Positions 52,666-61,756 of a DNA stretch of 64,000 nucleotides are shown one piece after another. Both the position numbers and the translations under genes were made by a program. The stretch lies in assembly GCA_016794345.1 (NCBI GenBank), contig JAEUKE010000136.1, positions 1 through 64,000 of the forward strand, written 5' to 3'. This DNA is from Myxococcales bacterium (GTDB taxonomy: Bacteria > Myxococcota_A > Polyangia > Polyangiales > Polyangiaceae). The notes under the pieces are model-generated. The model was not told the origin of the DNA. It searched no databases and saw only the letters and a list, made by a program, of their open reading frames with translations. Numbering within the stretch: position 1 is the stretch's first letter; each line of letters begins with the position of its first letter.

Positions 52666-52736
52666 AACGGGGTACTTCTCGGTCTTGTTTCTCGGTGCAG
52701 CTTCTCTCTCACCCAATCACCTCCGAAAAGCTGAGG

Positions 52737-52808
52737 TGGGCGGGACAGGGATCGAACCTGCGACCAGCGGTGTGTAAAACCGCCGCTCTACCGCTGAGCT
52801 ACCCGCCC
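52737..52808 (-). tRNA. tRNA-Val (anticodon TAC)
   Basis: Reading the minus strand: acceptor GGGCGGG, D-arm with AGCTCAGCGGTAGAGC, anticodon stem GCGGT/ACCGC with loop TTTACAC (TAC), T-arm with GGTTCGATCCC, acceptor CCCGCCC and discriminator A at 52737. CCA is not encoded (CCT follows). It lies close to its own promoter at 52827-52854. Confidence 0.95.
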
Positions 52809-52826
52809 GGGCGAAAGAGCCCGCGT

Positions 52827-52854
52827 AATCTATCCAATGGAGCGCGCTGGTCAA
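52827..52854 (-). promoter_or_regulatory. Promoter of the tRNA-Val/tRNA-Asp pair
   Basis: On the minus strand, TTGACC (52854-52849) is followed after 16 bases by TAGATT (52832-52827), 18 bases upstream of tRNA-Val. This is near the sigma-70 consensus, unlike most promoter gaps in this window. Confidence 0.7.
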
Positions 52855-52890
52855 GCGAATTCTTTCATCACCTCACAAACTTGTCATTCG

Positions 52891-53943
52891 ATGCATCGGG
52901 CGACCGAAACTGCGAACATCCTCGCCGTGCGTCGCAGCGCTCACTCTCTCATCGCTCGTTCTCTCCTCTCGTTCGCCATCTGTGCCTCCTCTTCCATCCT
53001 CGTCTCGCCCTCGGCGAGCGCCCAGCCCGCCGCCGCCAAGGACGCGGCGGCGCTGAAAGCAAAGGGCGACGAGGCGATGCTCGGGCTCAAGTACGAAGAG
53101 GCGCTGCGCCACTACGAGCGGGCCTACGAGACCTCGAAAGATCCTGCGCTGCTCTACAACCAGGGCCGTGCGCTGGCCGCGCTCACGCGCCTGCCGGAGG
53201 CGCTCGCGATGTTCGAGGCCTTCAACCGCGAGGCGCCCGCGACCTTGAAGGCGAAGGTGCCGGACCTCGCGGCTTTCATGGACGAGATACGGTCGAAGAT
53301 CGCGATCCTGACCGTGCACGTGAGACAACCCGGTGCGACCGTCCGACTTGGCGACGTCGTCCTCGGCGCCGCGCCGCTCGACAAGCGGCAGGTGAACGCG
53401 GGCGCCGCGAAGATCGTGATCACCGCCGAGGGCTTCGAGCCGCTCGAGAAGCTCGTCGAGCTCCCCGGCGCGAAGGAGACCGCGCTCGACTTCGCCCTGG
53501 TGCCGAAGGACAAACGAGGCACGCTCGTCGTCCGATCGGTGGCGGGAGCGTCGGTGACGATCGACGGCGCGCCGGCGGGCGACGTGCCGTCCGAGGTCCG
53601 CCTCGCACCGGGCCCACACGAGATCACGCTCGAGCACCCGGACTACTACACGGCCACCTCGAAGGTGGTCCTCGCCGTCGGGGAGCGGAAGGTCGTGGAC
53701 GTGCCGCTCGAAGTCGAGCCCGCCGCTTATGAGACCTGGTGGTTCTGGACCATCCTCGGCGGGGTGGCGGCAGGAGGAGCGGCGGTCGGCATCGGCGTCG
53801 CCTTGACGACCGAGCGCGGCAACGACGAAGGCTCGATTCCGCCGGGGTCGATCGTGATCCGGCCGGAGGGCACCGCGGCGCCGGGCCTGTCGTTCGCGGC
53901 CGCGCCCCGGGCGGTGTTCGCGACGGTCGCGCTGCCTTTCTGA
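52891..53943 (+). CDS. PEGA/TPR secreted protein, paralogue 1
   Basis: About 350 residues. The signal peptide ends near SPSASA, then a short TPR stretch (LKYEEALRHYERAYETSKDP, ALLYNQGRALAALTRLPEAL) and two beta PEGA-type segments (VRQPGATVRLGDVVLGAAPL, VRSVAGASVTIDGAPAGDVP). One hydrophobic helix near the C-terminus follows (WFWTILGGVAAGGAAVGIGVAL). ATG 52891 is used; GTG 52927 gives a cleaner signal peptide and may be correct. It lies 35 bases upstream of a Ser/Thr kinase gene. The same two-gene unit is repeated next to it. Confidence 0.85.
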   Translation: MHRATETANILAVRRSAHSLIARSLLSFAICASSSILVSPSASAQPAAAKDAAALKAKGDEAMLGLKYEEALRHYERAYETSKDPALLYNQGRALAALTRLPEALAMFEAFNREAPATLKAKVPDLAAFMDEIRSKIAILTVHVRQPGATVRLGDVVLGAAPLDKRQVNAGAAKIVITAEGFEPLEKLVELPGAKETALDFALVPKDKRGTLVVRSVAGASVTIDGAPAGDVPSEVRLAPGPHEITLEHPDYYTATSKVVLAVGERKVVDVPLEVEPAAYETWWFWTILGGVAAGGAAVGIGVALTTERGNDEGSIPPGSIVIRPEGTAAPGLSFAAAPRAVFATVALPF

Positions 53944-53978
53944 GCACGCCCGGGTCGTTGGTGTAGAATCCAACCCGC

Positions 53979-55256
53979 GTGCAACCCTCGGCCCTGATCG
54001 GTGGTCGCTATCACGTCGAGCGAGTCCTCGGCGAAGGGGGCATGGGCATCGTCTACCTCGCGAGGCAGGCCGACCTCGATCGCCGCGTCGCGGTGAAGGT
54101 GCTCCGCCGCGACGTGTCGACCGACGCGGAGACCGTTGCGCGGTTCCGCCGCGAGGCGCGCGTGGCCGCCAAGCTGACCGGGCCACACGTGGCGCGCATC
54201 ATCGACTTCGGCACCACCGACGACGGACACCCGTTCATGGTGCTCGAGTATCTCGAGGGAAACGATCTCGACGACGAGATCGAGAGGCGCGGCGCCTTGC
54301 CGCTGGAGGAGGCCGCGCGGTACATCATCGAGGCGTGTGAGGGCATGAAAGAGGCGCACGCGCTGGGCGTCGTGCACCGCGACCTGAAGCCGAGCAACCT
54401 GTTTCTCGCCAACGAGGGCGGGCGCCGCAAGGTGAAGGTGCTCGACTTCGGAATCTCGAAAGTGACGGCGGACGAGCAGGTGCGCGTCACGCAGACGTCG
54501 AGCGCGTTCGGCACGCCCCTCTACATGTCGCCGGAGCACATGCGGAGCACGAAGGCGGTCGACCACCGGACCGACGTCTGGTCGCTCGGCGTCATCTTGT
54601 ACGAGCTCGTGACGGGCGTGCCGCCGTTCGAAGGGGACAGCGCGACGGCGCTGGCCGTCGCGGTCGCGACCGAGCCGTTCGTGCCGCCCTCCGTGCAGCG
54701 GCCGGGCCTGCCGCGCGAGCTCGACGCGGTCATCGCGCGCGCGCTGGCGAAGAACCCCGCGGATCGCTTCTCGACGATCGCCGAGCTCGCGGACGCGGTC
54801 CGACCCTTCGCGACCGGCGAGATTGCCTCCGGGCCTCTCGAGCCGCGCCCGCGAGCGCAGAGCGTCGAGAGCGGCGCCATGGCGACCACACACGTGGCGC
54901 AGCAGACCGCCTCCCGCACCCGCGTGCGGTTCGCGCTGGTCGCCGCGGCGGGCTTGGCGCTCGTCGCGAGCGCCGCCGCCGTCTTCTTCTTCACCCGCCC
55001 CGGCGGGTCCACCACGATGGCCTCTTCTTCCGTGCGACCGGAGCCGGAGCCCACGCCGCCGGCCGCTTCGCCGCAGCCCGTCGTCGCGACGAGCTCCGCG
55101 GTCGAGCCTGTCATCTCGGCGGCCTCACCCGAGCCGTCGGCCGCGACCTCCAGCAAGAAGCCACCGGTCAAGGCCGGCGCCAGGCCTTCGGCCACGGAGC
55201 CGCCTGCGGTCGGTAAGCCACCCGACAAACGGCCGGGCCTGCCGGTCGTGCTCTGA
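53979..55256 (+). CDS. Ser/Thr protein kinase, paralogue 1
   Basis: A 425-residue kinase: GEGGMGIVY, VAVKVLRRD, HRDLKPSNLFLAN, KVLDFGISKVT, GTPLYMSPE and DVWSLGVILYELVTGVPPF. A transmembrane segment FALVAAAGLALVASAAAVFFF is at about residues 310-330, followed by a Pro/Ser-rich low-complexity tail of about 95 residues. The start is GTG 53979. It is closely related to the kinase at 56348 and is paired with the PEGA protein just upstream. Confidence 0.93.
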   Translation: MQPSALIGGRYHVERVLGEGGMGIVYLARQADLDRRVAVKVLRRDVSTDAETVARFRREARVAAKLTGPHVARIIDFGTTDDGHPFMVLEYLEGNDLDDEIERRGALPLEEAARYIIEACEGMKEAHALGVVHRDLKPSNLFLANEGGRRKVKVLDFGISKVTADEQVRVTQTSSAFGTPLYMSPEHMRSTKAVDHRTDVWSLGVILYELVTGVPPFEGDSATALAVAVATEPFVPPSVQRPGLPRELDAVIARALAKNPADRFSTIAELADAVRPFATGEIASGPLEPRPRAQSVESGAMATTHVAQQTASRTRVRFALVAAAGLALVASAAAVFFFTRPGGSTTMASSSVRPEPEPTPPAASPQPVVATSSAVEPVISAASPEPSAATSSKKPPVKAGARPSATEPPAVGKPPDKRPGLPVVL

Positions 55257-55297
55257 TCGCGCTTCTCCTCTCGTCGCGCGTCTGGGATCATCGGCCC

Positions 55298-56314
55298 GTG
55301 TTTCTCCGGCTCTTCGCGATCGTCGTCGCGCTGGTCGCCCTCTTCGCAACGCCGAGGGCGGCCTTCGCCCAGGCAGAGGAAGCGGCCAAGCTGAAGGCGG
55401 AGGGCGACGCGCTGATGGGGGACATCCAGTATCAGGCGGCGCTCGAGAAGTACGAGAAGGCGTACAAGCTCAACGCCGACCCGGCGTTGCTCTACAACCA
55501 GGGGCGCGCGCTCGAGGCGCTCAGCCGCTACCCGGAGGCGCTCGAGATGCTCCGCGCCTTCGACGCCAAGGCCCCGCCGGAGCTCCACGCCCGCGTGCCC
55601 AACCTCGGCAAGCTGCTCGCCGACATCGAGGGGCGGACGACCTTGCTCACGGTCGTGGTCGCGCAGAAGGGCGCGACGATCAAGATCGGCAACACGGTGC
55701 TCGGGACCTCGCCGCTCCCCGAGACGCGCGTGAACGCGGGCACGGTCAAGCTCGAGGTCTCGCTCGAGGGCTTCGACTCCATCACGCGGGAGGTCGTCTT
55801 GCCGGGGGCGCAGAAGAAGGCGGAGAGGTTCGATCTCGTCCCGAAGGACAAGACCGCCATCCTCATGCTCGACTCCCCCGTGAAGGGCGCGACGGTCCGC
55901 GTGGACGACGGCGCGCCCACCCAGGTTCCTACGGAGAGCCGCCTCGCGCCCGGAAAACACGTCGTCGTCCTCCAGGCGGCGGGCTACGACGACAACACGA
56001 TCGAGGTGGTCCTCGCGCCGGCCGAGCGCAAGAAGGTCGTGATCGAGCCCGGCGAAAGCCCGGTCTACGAGCGCTGGTGGTTCTGGACGATCTGGGGTGG
56101 CCTCGTGGCCGGCGCCGGCGCGTCCGTCGTCGCCTACGCCGTCCTCACCGAAGGTCCGCCGGACGAAGGCACCATTCCGCCCGGCCAGCTCACCGTGAAC
56201 GGGCTCCGGCCCCACGGTACGGCGGGGTATGGGGCTCCGCGCGAGGACGGGGCGGGGCGGGGGAGGGCGCCGATCACGGTCGGTCCCATCCCGATCGTGA
56301 CGATCCGCTTCTGA
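55298..56314 (+). CDS. PEGA/TPR secreted protein, paralogue 2
   Basis: A 338-residue relative of the protein at 52891: signal peptide ending AAFA, TPR pair (YQAALEKYEKAYKLNADP, ALLYNQGRALEALSRYPEAL), PEGA-like segments (QKGATIKIGNTVLGTSPLPE, VKGATVRVDDGAPTQVP) and a C-terminal helix (WFWTIWGGLVAGAGASVVAYAVL). The start is GTG 55298. It precedes the second kinase by 33 bases. The tail differs from paralogue 1 in length and sequence. Confidence 0.85.
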   Translation: MFLRLFAIVVALVALFATPRAAFAQAEEAAKLKAEGDALMGDIQYQAALEKYEKAYKLNADPALLYNQGRALEALSRYPEALEMLRAFDAKAPPELHARVPNLGKLLADIEGRTTLLTVVVAQKGATIKIGNTVLGTSPLPETRVNAGTVKLEVSLEGFDSITREVVLPGAQKKAERFDLVPKDKTAILMLDSPVKGATVRVDDGAPTQVPTESRLAPGKHVVVLQAAGYDDNTIEVVLAPAERKKVVIEPGESPVYERWWFWTIWGGLVAGAGASVVAYAVLTEGPPDEGTIPPGQLTVNGLRPHGTAGYGAPREDGAGRGRAPITVGPIPIVTIRF

Positions 56315-56347
56315 CCTCCGGGCGTAGTCCTCTACGATGGTCGCGCC

Positions 56348-57763
56348 GTGACGTTCGCGCCCGGGCAGGTGATTGGCGACAAGTACGAGGTGATTCGCCC
56401 CCTGGGAGAGGGCGGCATGGGCCTCGTGTACCAAGCGCGGCACCGCGAGCTCGGCGCGTACGTCGCCATCAAGATCCTGCGGGACGAGGTCATGCAGGAC
56501 GCGGAGGCGGTCAAGCGCTTCTACCGAGAGGCGCAGGCCGCCGCCGTCCTGAGCGGGGAGCACGTGGCGCGGGTGCTCGACGTGGCCCGGCTCGACTCGG
56601 GGCGGCCCTACCTGGTCATGGAGTTCCTCGACGGCTCCGACCTCGGGGTCATCCTCGAGCAGCGCGGCCGGCTCCCGGTCGCCGAGGCGGTCGACTACGT
56701 GATCCAGGCCTGCGAGGCGCTCGACGAGGCCCACCGCGCAGGGATCGTCCACCGCGACTTGAAGCCGGCGAACCTCTTCGTCGTGAACGCCGGACAGCGT
56801 CGCCTCGTGAAGCTGGTCGACTTTGGCATCTCCCGGTTCGACCGACCGAACGAGGTGCGTGTCACCCAGACCCAGACGGCCTTCGGCACACCGCTCTACA
56901 TGGCGCCCGAGTCGGTCCGCAGCGCGAAGCTGGCGGACGCGCGGACCGACATCTGGGCGCTCGGTGTCATCCTCTACGAGCTCCTGGCCGGCGTGCCTCC
57001 GTTCCTCGGAGACACGCCGACGAGCGTGGCGGTGGCCGTGACGGTCGACAGGCAGAAGCCGATCGCGCCGCAGCGCCTCGACGTCCCGCCCGAGCTCGAC
57101 GCGATCATCGCGTGGGTCCTCGAGAAAGATCCCGGGCGTCGCCCGCAGAGCGCCGGGGAGCTGGCGGAGGCGCTGCGACCGTTCCGGGACGGGCCGCGGA
57201 TGTCGGTCCCCGCCGGCGTGGCGGGGGTGTCGCTGCCCCCGGGGAACCTGCAGGTCACGACCGCCCGGAGCATGACGCCGCGGTCAGGGTTGAGCGAACA
57301 GACCCAGCGCACGGGCGGCGCCCTGGCTGGCGACGTCCCGCGGGAGAAGAAGAGCCGCGTCGGACTGATTGTGGCGGCCGGTGTGATCGGCCTCTTCGTG
57401 TCGGTTTCGGGCGGCGTGCTGCTTCTGTCCAGGCGCGCTCCGGTCCCGCTCGCCGAGGCGGGGCCGACGGGCGAACGCGCGTCGCCCCCCGCCGACAAGG
57501 CGGAGCCTTCCGTCGGGCTCGTGCCAGTCGAGCCGGCGCCCTCGAGCACCGCGACCTCGGCCGCAGTCGCGACCTCGGCCGCAGTCGCGACCCGGCCGGC
57601 CCCCGGCGTGCCGAGCGAAGGGCTGGCGCCAGGCAAGCCGGCGGAGAGCGTGAAGTCGCCTCCAGCTGCGCCCACGACCGTCCCCACGTCGCGACCGAGC
57701 GCGGGGAGCAACAGCCCGAAGCAGGCCCCCGACAAGCCCGGCGGCAACCCGCTCCACCTCTGA
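56348..57763 (+). CDS. Ser/Thr protein kinase, paralogue 2
   Basis: A 471-residue kinase: GEGGMGLVYQ, YVAIKILRDE, HRDLKPANLFVVN, KLVDFGISRF, GTPLYMAPE and DIWALGVILYELLAGVPPF. The transmembrane segment is VGLIVAAGVIGLFVSVSGGVL (about residues 338-358). A Pro/Ala/Ser tail follows with a 9-residue tandem (ATSAAV). The start is GTG 56348. Paralogous to 53979; the kinase cores are similar while the tails are not. Confidence 0.93.
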   Translation: MTFAPGQVIGDKYEVIRPLGEGGMGLVYQARHRELGAYVAIKILRDEVMQDAEAVKRFYREAQAAAVLSGEHVARVLDVARLDSGRPYLVMEFLDGSDLGVILEQRGRLPVAEAVDYVIQACEALDEAHRAGIVHRDLKPANLFVVNAGQRRLVKLVDFGISRFDRPNEVRVTQTQTAFGTPLYMAPESVRSAKLADARTDIWALGVILYELLAGVPPFLGDTPTSVAVAVTVDRQKPIAPQRLDVPPELDAIIAWVLEKDPGRRPQSAGELAEALRPFRDGPRMSVPAGVAGVSLPPGNLQVTTARSMTPRSGLSEQTQRTGGALAGDVPREKKSRVGLIVAAGVIGLFVSVSGGVLLLSRRAPVPLAEAGPTGERASPPADKAEPSVGLVPVEPAPSSTATSAAVATSAAVATRPAPGVPSEGLAPGKPAESVKSPPAAPTTVPTSRPSAGSNSPKQAPDKPGGNPLHL

Positions 57764-57800
57764 GGTCTCCATGACCGGGCAACCTGGTACCCTGCCGAGC

Positions 57801-59504
57801 ATGCTTCGCCGCCGCCTCGGGATCGGTGCGCTCGTAGCGATCGCTGCGTTCGTGTCGTGCCGCGAGCCGACCCAGATCACGCTCGTGGTGACGACCGACG
57901 CCGAGTGCCCGGGAGAGGCGGGGGTCGAGCCGACGCTGGTCGATACCTTCATCACCGCAGGCGTGGATCTCCGACCGGAGGAGCTCGTCGCCGCGAACGT
58001 CACCACCCAGTGCTCGCCGGCCGAAGGCGACAACGACATCGGGACGCTGGTGCTCATCCCCGGCGAGAGCGACGACAAGACGGTCGAGGTGGTCGTCATC
58101 GGCGGCGTGGACAGCCACGGCAACCCCGTCGACGGCAAGAGCCCCGCGCTCAACGCGGAGCGCTGCAGCGAGCTCGTCCAGTCGAAGGAGGGCGTGGCCG
58201 GCCAGCCGTGTATCGTCGCGCGCCGGCGGCTCGGGTTCATCGACCACAAGCGGCTCTCGCTCCCCATCAAGCTCGACAAACGCTGCATCGGCGTCGAGTG
58301 CTCGGAAGATCTCACCTGCTTCGGCGGCGTCTGCGTGAGCGCGGACGTGACCTGCGACGACAGCGGCAACTGCGCCGATCCCGGTGGCGAGGGCGGCGCG
58401 CCAGGGACCGGCGGGGCAGGCGGCAGCGGTGGCTCCGGCGGAGGCTGCGATCCGCTCGCCTGCACCGACGCCTGCGAGCCGAATGCCCAGCTCGGAGACT
58501 GTGCTTCCGGCACCTGCGACTGCCTCGGCTGCAGCGAGCCGGGCTGCGACACCCAGTGCGCGCAGAGCGGGGATGTCGGCGCGTGCTCGGGCGACGACTG
58601 CCTCTGTCAGCCGGCCTGCGATGCGACGGCCTGCGCGGCCGACTGCGTCTCCCCGACCGCCGGCGCGTGTGTCGGCAACCAGTGCGTCTGCACCTGCGAC
58701 GACGGTCTCTGTGACGCGGTGTGCGGCGCGATGCCGAACGACGGCTCCTGCCAGAACGGCGGGTGCGTGTGCACGCAGATGTGTGGCGACCCGGCCGAGT
58801 GCTCGACGAACTGCACGCCACCGTTCGAGACGACCTGCCTCGGGGGCAACTGCGGCTGCGGCTGCGACGACGTGCTCTGCGACCAGTTCTGTGCTCCCGA
58901 TCACGGCGGCGGCCAGTGCGCGAACAACGCCTGCCAGTGCTGGCCGTGCGACGCGACGACCTGCTCCCAGAGCTGCGGCTCGGGGATGGGGACGTGCACA
59001 CCCGGCGGCTGCGATTGCACCTGCGACGTCGCCGCTTGCGACTGTCCCGAGAGCTGGGAGACGCCGTTCTGCAACGCCCAAGATCAGTGCGACTGCTCGT
59101 GTAGCGCTCCTGCGTGCGCGAGCTTCTGCGCCGGGCAAAACATGGCCGGCGCGTGCATCAACGACCTCTGCGAGTGCATGCCTTCGGGCTCGACCGGCAC
59201 GGGCTCGATGACCACGGGCTCGTCCTCGTCGAGCTCTTCGTCCTCGTCGAGCTCCTCGTCCTCGTCCTCGACCGGCGGCTGCAGCGTACCGATGTGCCAG
59301 GCCATGTGCGCGTTCCCGGGGATGTACTGCGACACGGTCGAGTGCGGGTGTGACTGCGATCCGGTCCAGTGCAACGCGAGCTGCGGCTTCGGCGGGAGCT
59401 GCGTCAGCGCCGAGACCGGGCCCTGTATGTGCAACCCCGATCCGTCCTCCGGTGTGGGCGCGTTCGGCGGAGGGATGCTGAACATGGGCGGCGGGATTCA
59501 GTGA
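57801..59504 (+). CDS. Very Cys-rich lipoprotein with Ser linker
   Basis: About 567 residues from ATG 57801, lipobox AAFVSC at about residue 20. The N-terminal 170 residues are beta-like. From about residue 180 to 480 cysteines recur every few residues in short modules such as CDPLACTDACEP, CDATACAADC and CDDVLCDQFCAP. A Ser-rich linker (STGTGSMTTGSSSSSSSS) follows, then a last Cys cluster and a short Gly-rich end. The arrangement suggests many disulfides in an exported, stalk-like surface protein. No enzymatic motif is visible. The preceding kinase stop is 38 bases upstream. Confidence 0.8.
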   Translation: MLRRRLGIGALVAIAAFVSCREPTQITLVVTTDAECPGEAGVEPTLVDTFITAGVDLRPEELVAANVTTQCSPAEGDNDIGTLVLIPGESDDKTVEVVVIGGVDSHGNPVDGKSPALNAERCSELVQSKEGVAGQPCIVARRRLGFIDHKRLSLPIKLDKRCIGVECSEDLTCFGGVCVSADVTCDDSGNCADPGGEGGAPGTGGAGGSGGSGGGCDPLACTDACEPNAQLGDCASGTCDCLGCSEPGCDTQCAQSGDVGACSGDDCLCQPACDATACAADCVSPTAGACVGNQCVCTCDDGLCDAVCGAMPNDGSCQNGGCVCTQMCGDPAECSTNCTPPFETTCLGGNCGCGCDDVLCDQFCAPDHGGGQCANNACQCWPCDATTCSQSCGSGMGTCTPGGCDCTCDVAACDCPESWETPFCNAQDQCDCSCSAPACASFCAGQNMAGACINDLCECMPSGSTGTGSMTTGSSSSSSSSSSSSSSSSSTGGCSVPMCQAMCAFPGMYCDTVECGCDCDPVQCNASCGFGGSCVSAETGPCMCNPDPSSGVGAFGGGMLNMGGGIQ

Positions 59505-59562
59505 TGCCGTCGAACGAGGCGCCTTTCCCCACTCCCGGCTTTGGGGTAGAGGCCCGCTCGGC

Positions 59563-60519
59563 ATGACGAAGCGGATCGGTTTGTTGGTCGGCTGGGAAGA
59601 CTCTTTCCCCAAGGCGTTTCTCGAGAAGTGCAACCAGACGCCCGGCATCGAGGCGGAGCTCGCCAAGGTCGGGGGTACGGCGGACCGCTTCACCTCGCGG
59701 TACCGCGTCCTCATCGACCGCATCAGCCAGGAGGTGAAGCACTACCGCTTCCACCTCAAGACCGCAGCGCTCGCGGGCACCTACGTCATCAACGATCCGT
59801 TCTGGTGGAGCGCCGACGACAAGTTCTTTGGCTACTCCATGGTCCAGCGCGCCGGTGTGGCCGTGCCCCGCACGGTCATGCTCCCCCAGAAGGACTACAT
59901 CCCGTCGATCGACAAGCGCCGCAGCCTGCGCAACCTCGAGTACCCGCTCGACTGGGAGAAGATCGTCGAATACGTCGGCTTCCCGGCGATCCTCAAGCCG
60001 GCCGACGGCGGCGGCTGGAAAGACGTGACGGTCGTGAAGAGCCCGTCGGAGCTGCTCAAGGCCTACGACGCCTCCGGGACCAACGTCATGACGCTCCAGG
60101 AGTTCATCGACTTCGAGGAGTACGTGCGCTGCATCTGCGTCGGCAAGGACCGCATCCTGCCCATCCAATACAGCCCGGCCCGGCGCGCCTACGTCGTCAA
60201 CGACGGGGACGGCTGGATCGATCGCGGCCTGATGGACCGCATCGTGAAGGACTCGCAGACGGTCAACAACCTGCTCGGCTACGACATGAACTCGGTCGAG
60301 TTCGCCATCAAAGACGGCGTCCCGTACGCGATCGACTTCACGAACCCCGCGCCGGACATGGACATCTGGAGCATCCAGGAGAAGTACTTCCACGTCGTGG
60401 TCGACTGGATGGCCGACATGGCGGTCCGCCTCGCCAAGGACGACTCCGCGACCATGACGTCCGGCTACCGGTGGCACCAGTACGTCGGCCCGCAAAAGAA
60501 CCCGCTCGAGCCGGGCTGA
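59563..60519 (+). CDS. ATP-grasp family ligase
   Basis: A 318-residue ATP-grasp protein. Blocks: FHLKTAALAGTYVINDPFWW and FFGYSMVQRAGVAVPRTVML (N-terminal and central), FPAILKPADGGGWKDVTVV (ATP-binding Lys and Gly-rich loop), LQEFIDFEEYVRCICVG, and the metal-binding VEFAIKDGVPYAIDFTNPAP with the Asp/Glu-Asn ligands near the end. It should join a carboxylate and an amine with ATP. It is 36 bases upstream of a GCS2-type ligase on the same strand, so the two probably act on one product. Confidence 0.87.
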   Translation: MTKRIGLLVGWEDSFPKAFLEKCNQTPGIEAELAKVGGTADRFTSRYRVLIDRISQEVKHYRFHLKTAALAGTYVINDPFWWSADDKFFGYSMVQRAGVAVPRTVMLPQKDYIPSIDKRRSLRNLEYPLDWEKIVEYVGFPAILKPADGGGWKDVTVVKSPSELLKAYDASGTNVMTLQEFIDFEEYVRCICVGKDRILPIQYSPARRAYVVNDGDGWIDRGLMDRIVKDSQTVNNLLGYDMNSVEFAIKDGVPYAIDFTNPAPDMDIWSIQEKYFHVVVDWMADMAVRLAKDDSATMTSGYRWHQYVGPQKNPLEPG

Positions 60520-60555
60520 GCCGCTCGTATCATCACCAGCGGAAGGGACCCGACC

Positions 60556-61683
60556 ATGGCTGACATAACAGGACTGCTCGACGGTCAATTCACGCTGGGG
60601 ATCGAGGAAGAGTTCCAGATCGTCCACCACGAGACGCGCGAGCTGCACTCGTACGTCAGCCAGCTCCTCGAGGAGACGACCGAGGGCAGCATCCTCCGGG
60701 AGCGCGTCCGCCCCGAGATGCACCAGTCCGTCATCGAGACCGGGACGGGTATCTGTCGCGACATCAAGCAGGCCCGCGCGGAGATCACCGAGCTGCGCGG
60801 GGGCCTGGCCGCGCTCGCCAAGAAGGGCGGCATGCGCATCGTCGCCGCCGGCACGCACCCGTTCAGCGACTGGAAGACCCAGGAGATCACGCAGGGCGAT
60901 CGCTACATCGGCATCGTCGAGGACCTCCAGGACATCGCGCGCGGCAACCTGATCTTCGGCCTGCACGTGCACGTCGGCATCAAGGAGAAAGAGGTGGCGA
61001 TGGCGCTGGCCAACCAGTGCCGCTACTTCCTGCCGCACATCCTCGCGCTGTCGACCAGCTCGCCCTTCTGGATCGGCCGTGTCACCGGCCTGAAGAGCAC
61101 GCGAAGCGAGATCTTCAAGCGCTTCCCGCGGACGGGCATCCCGGGTCGCTTCGAGTCCTGGCGGAGCTTCGAGTCCTTCGTCGAGCTCTTGATCAAGACC
61201 GGCTGCATCGACAACGCCAAGAAGATCTGGTGGGACGTGCGCTGCCACCCGTTCTTCGACACCGTCGAGGTGCGCATCTGCGACATGACGACGCGCGTGG
61301 ACGACACGCTCGCCATCGCGTCGCTCATCCAGGCGCTGATGGGCAAGCTCTACCTGCTCTACCGGCGCAACCAGGCCTGGCGCGACTACAGCCACATGCT
61401 GATCGAGGAGAACAAATGGCGCGCGGTCCGCTACGGCCTCGACGGCCAGCTGATCGACTTCGGTAAGCGCGAGCAGGTCCCGACGCGTGTCCTGGTGGAG
61501 GAGCTCCTCGATTTCGTCAGCGAAGCTGCGGACATTTTCCACACGCAGGACGAGCTCGATCGCATCCGCGCCCTCTGCCAGGAGGGAACCAGCGCCGACC
61601 GGCAGCTGCGCGTGATGAAGGAGACCGGCAGCCTCAAGGCCGTGGTCGACGACCTGGCCGAGCAGACGCTGCTGGGTTGCTGA
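60556..61683 (+). CDS. YbdK-like carboxylate-amine ligase (GCS2 family)
   Basis: A 375-residue glutamate-cysteine-ligase type 2 family protein. It begins LGIEEEFQIV (metal-binding Glu triad), then GTGICRDIKQARAEI, HPFSDW, LHVHVGI with paired His, RSFESFVELLIKTGCIDNAK, and KIWWDVRCHPFFDTVEVRICD (substrate-binding Arg and metal Glu). Usual YbdK length. Canonical GCS makes gamma-glutamylcysteine, but many members have other substrates. ATG 60556 has GGAAGGGA about 10 bases upstream. Confidence 0.9.
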   Translation: MADITGLLDGQFTLGIEEEFQIVHHETRELHSYVSQLLEETTEGSILRERVRPEMHQSVIETGTGICRDIKQARAEITELRGGLAALAKKGGMRIVAAGTHPFSDWKTQEITQGDRYIGIVEDLQDIARGNLIFGLHVHVGIKEKEVAMALANQCRYFLPHILALSTSSPFWIGRVTGLKSTRSEIFKRFPRTGIPGRFESWRSFESFVELLIKTGCIDNAKKIWWDVRCHPFFDTVEVRICDMTTRVDDTLAIASLIQALMGKLYLLYRRNQAWRDYSHMLIEENKWRAVRYGLDGQLIDFGKREQVPTRVLVEELLDFVSEAADIFHTQDELDRIRALCQEGTSADRQLRVMKETGSLKAVVDDLAEQTLLGC

Positions 61684-61756
61684 GCTACCGAGCCGCTGAG
61701 CCGCTCGACCTGCTGAGCTTTTTGGCCGGGCCGGTGGCTTTTGCTACCGTGGCGAG

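Noticed and set aside
61684..61756. Weak hairpin with TTTTT after the YbdK-like gene
   Set aside because: Only a 4-base GCTC/GAGC stem is possible and the flanks are direct repeats, so termination cannot be supported.
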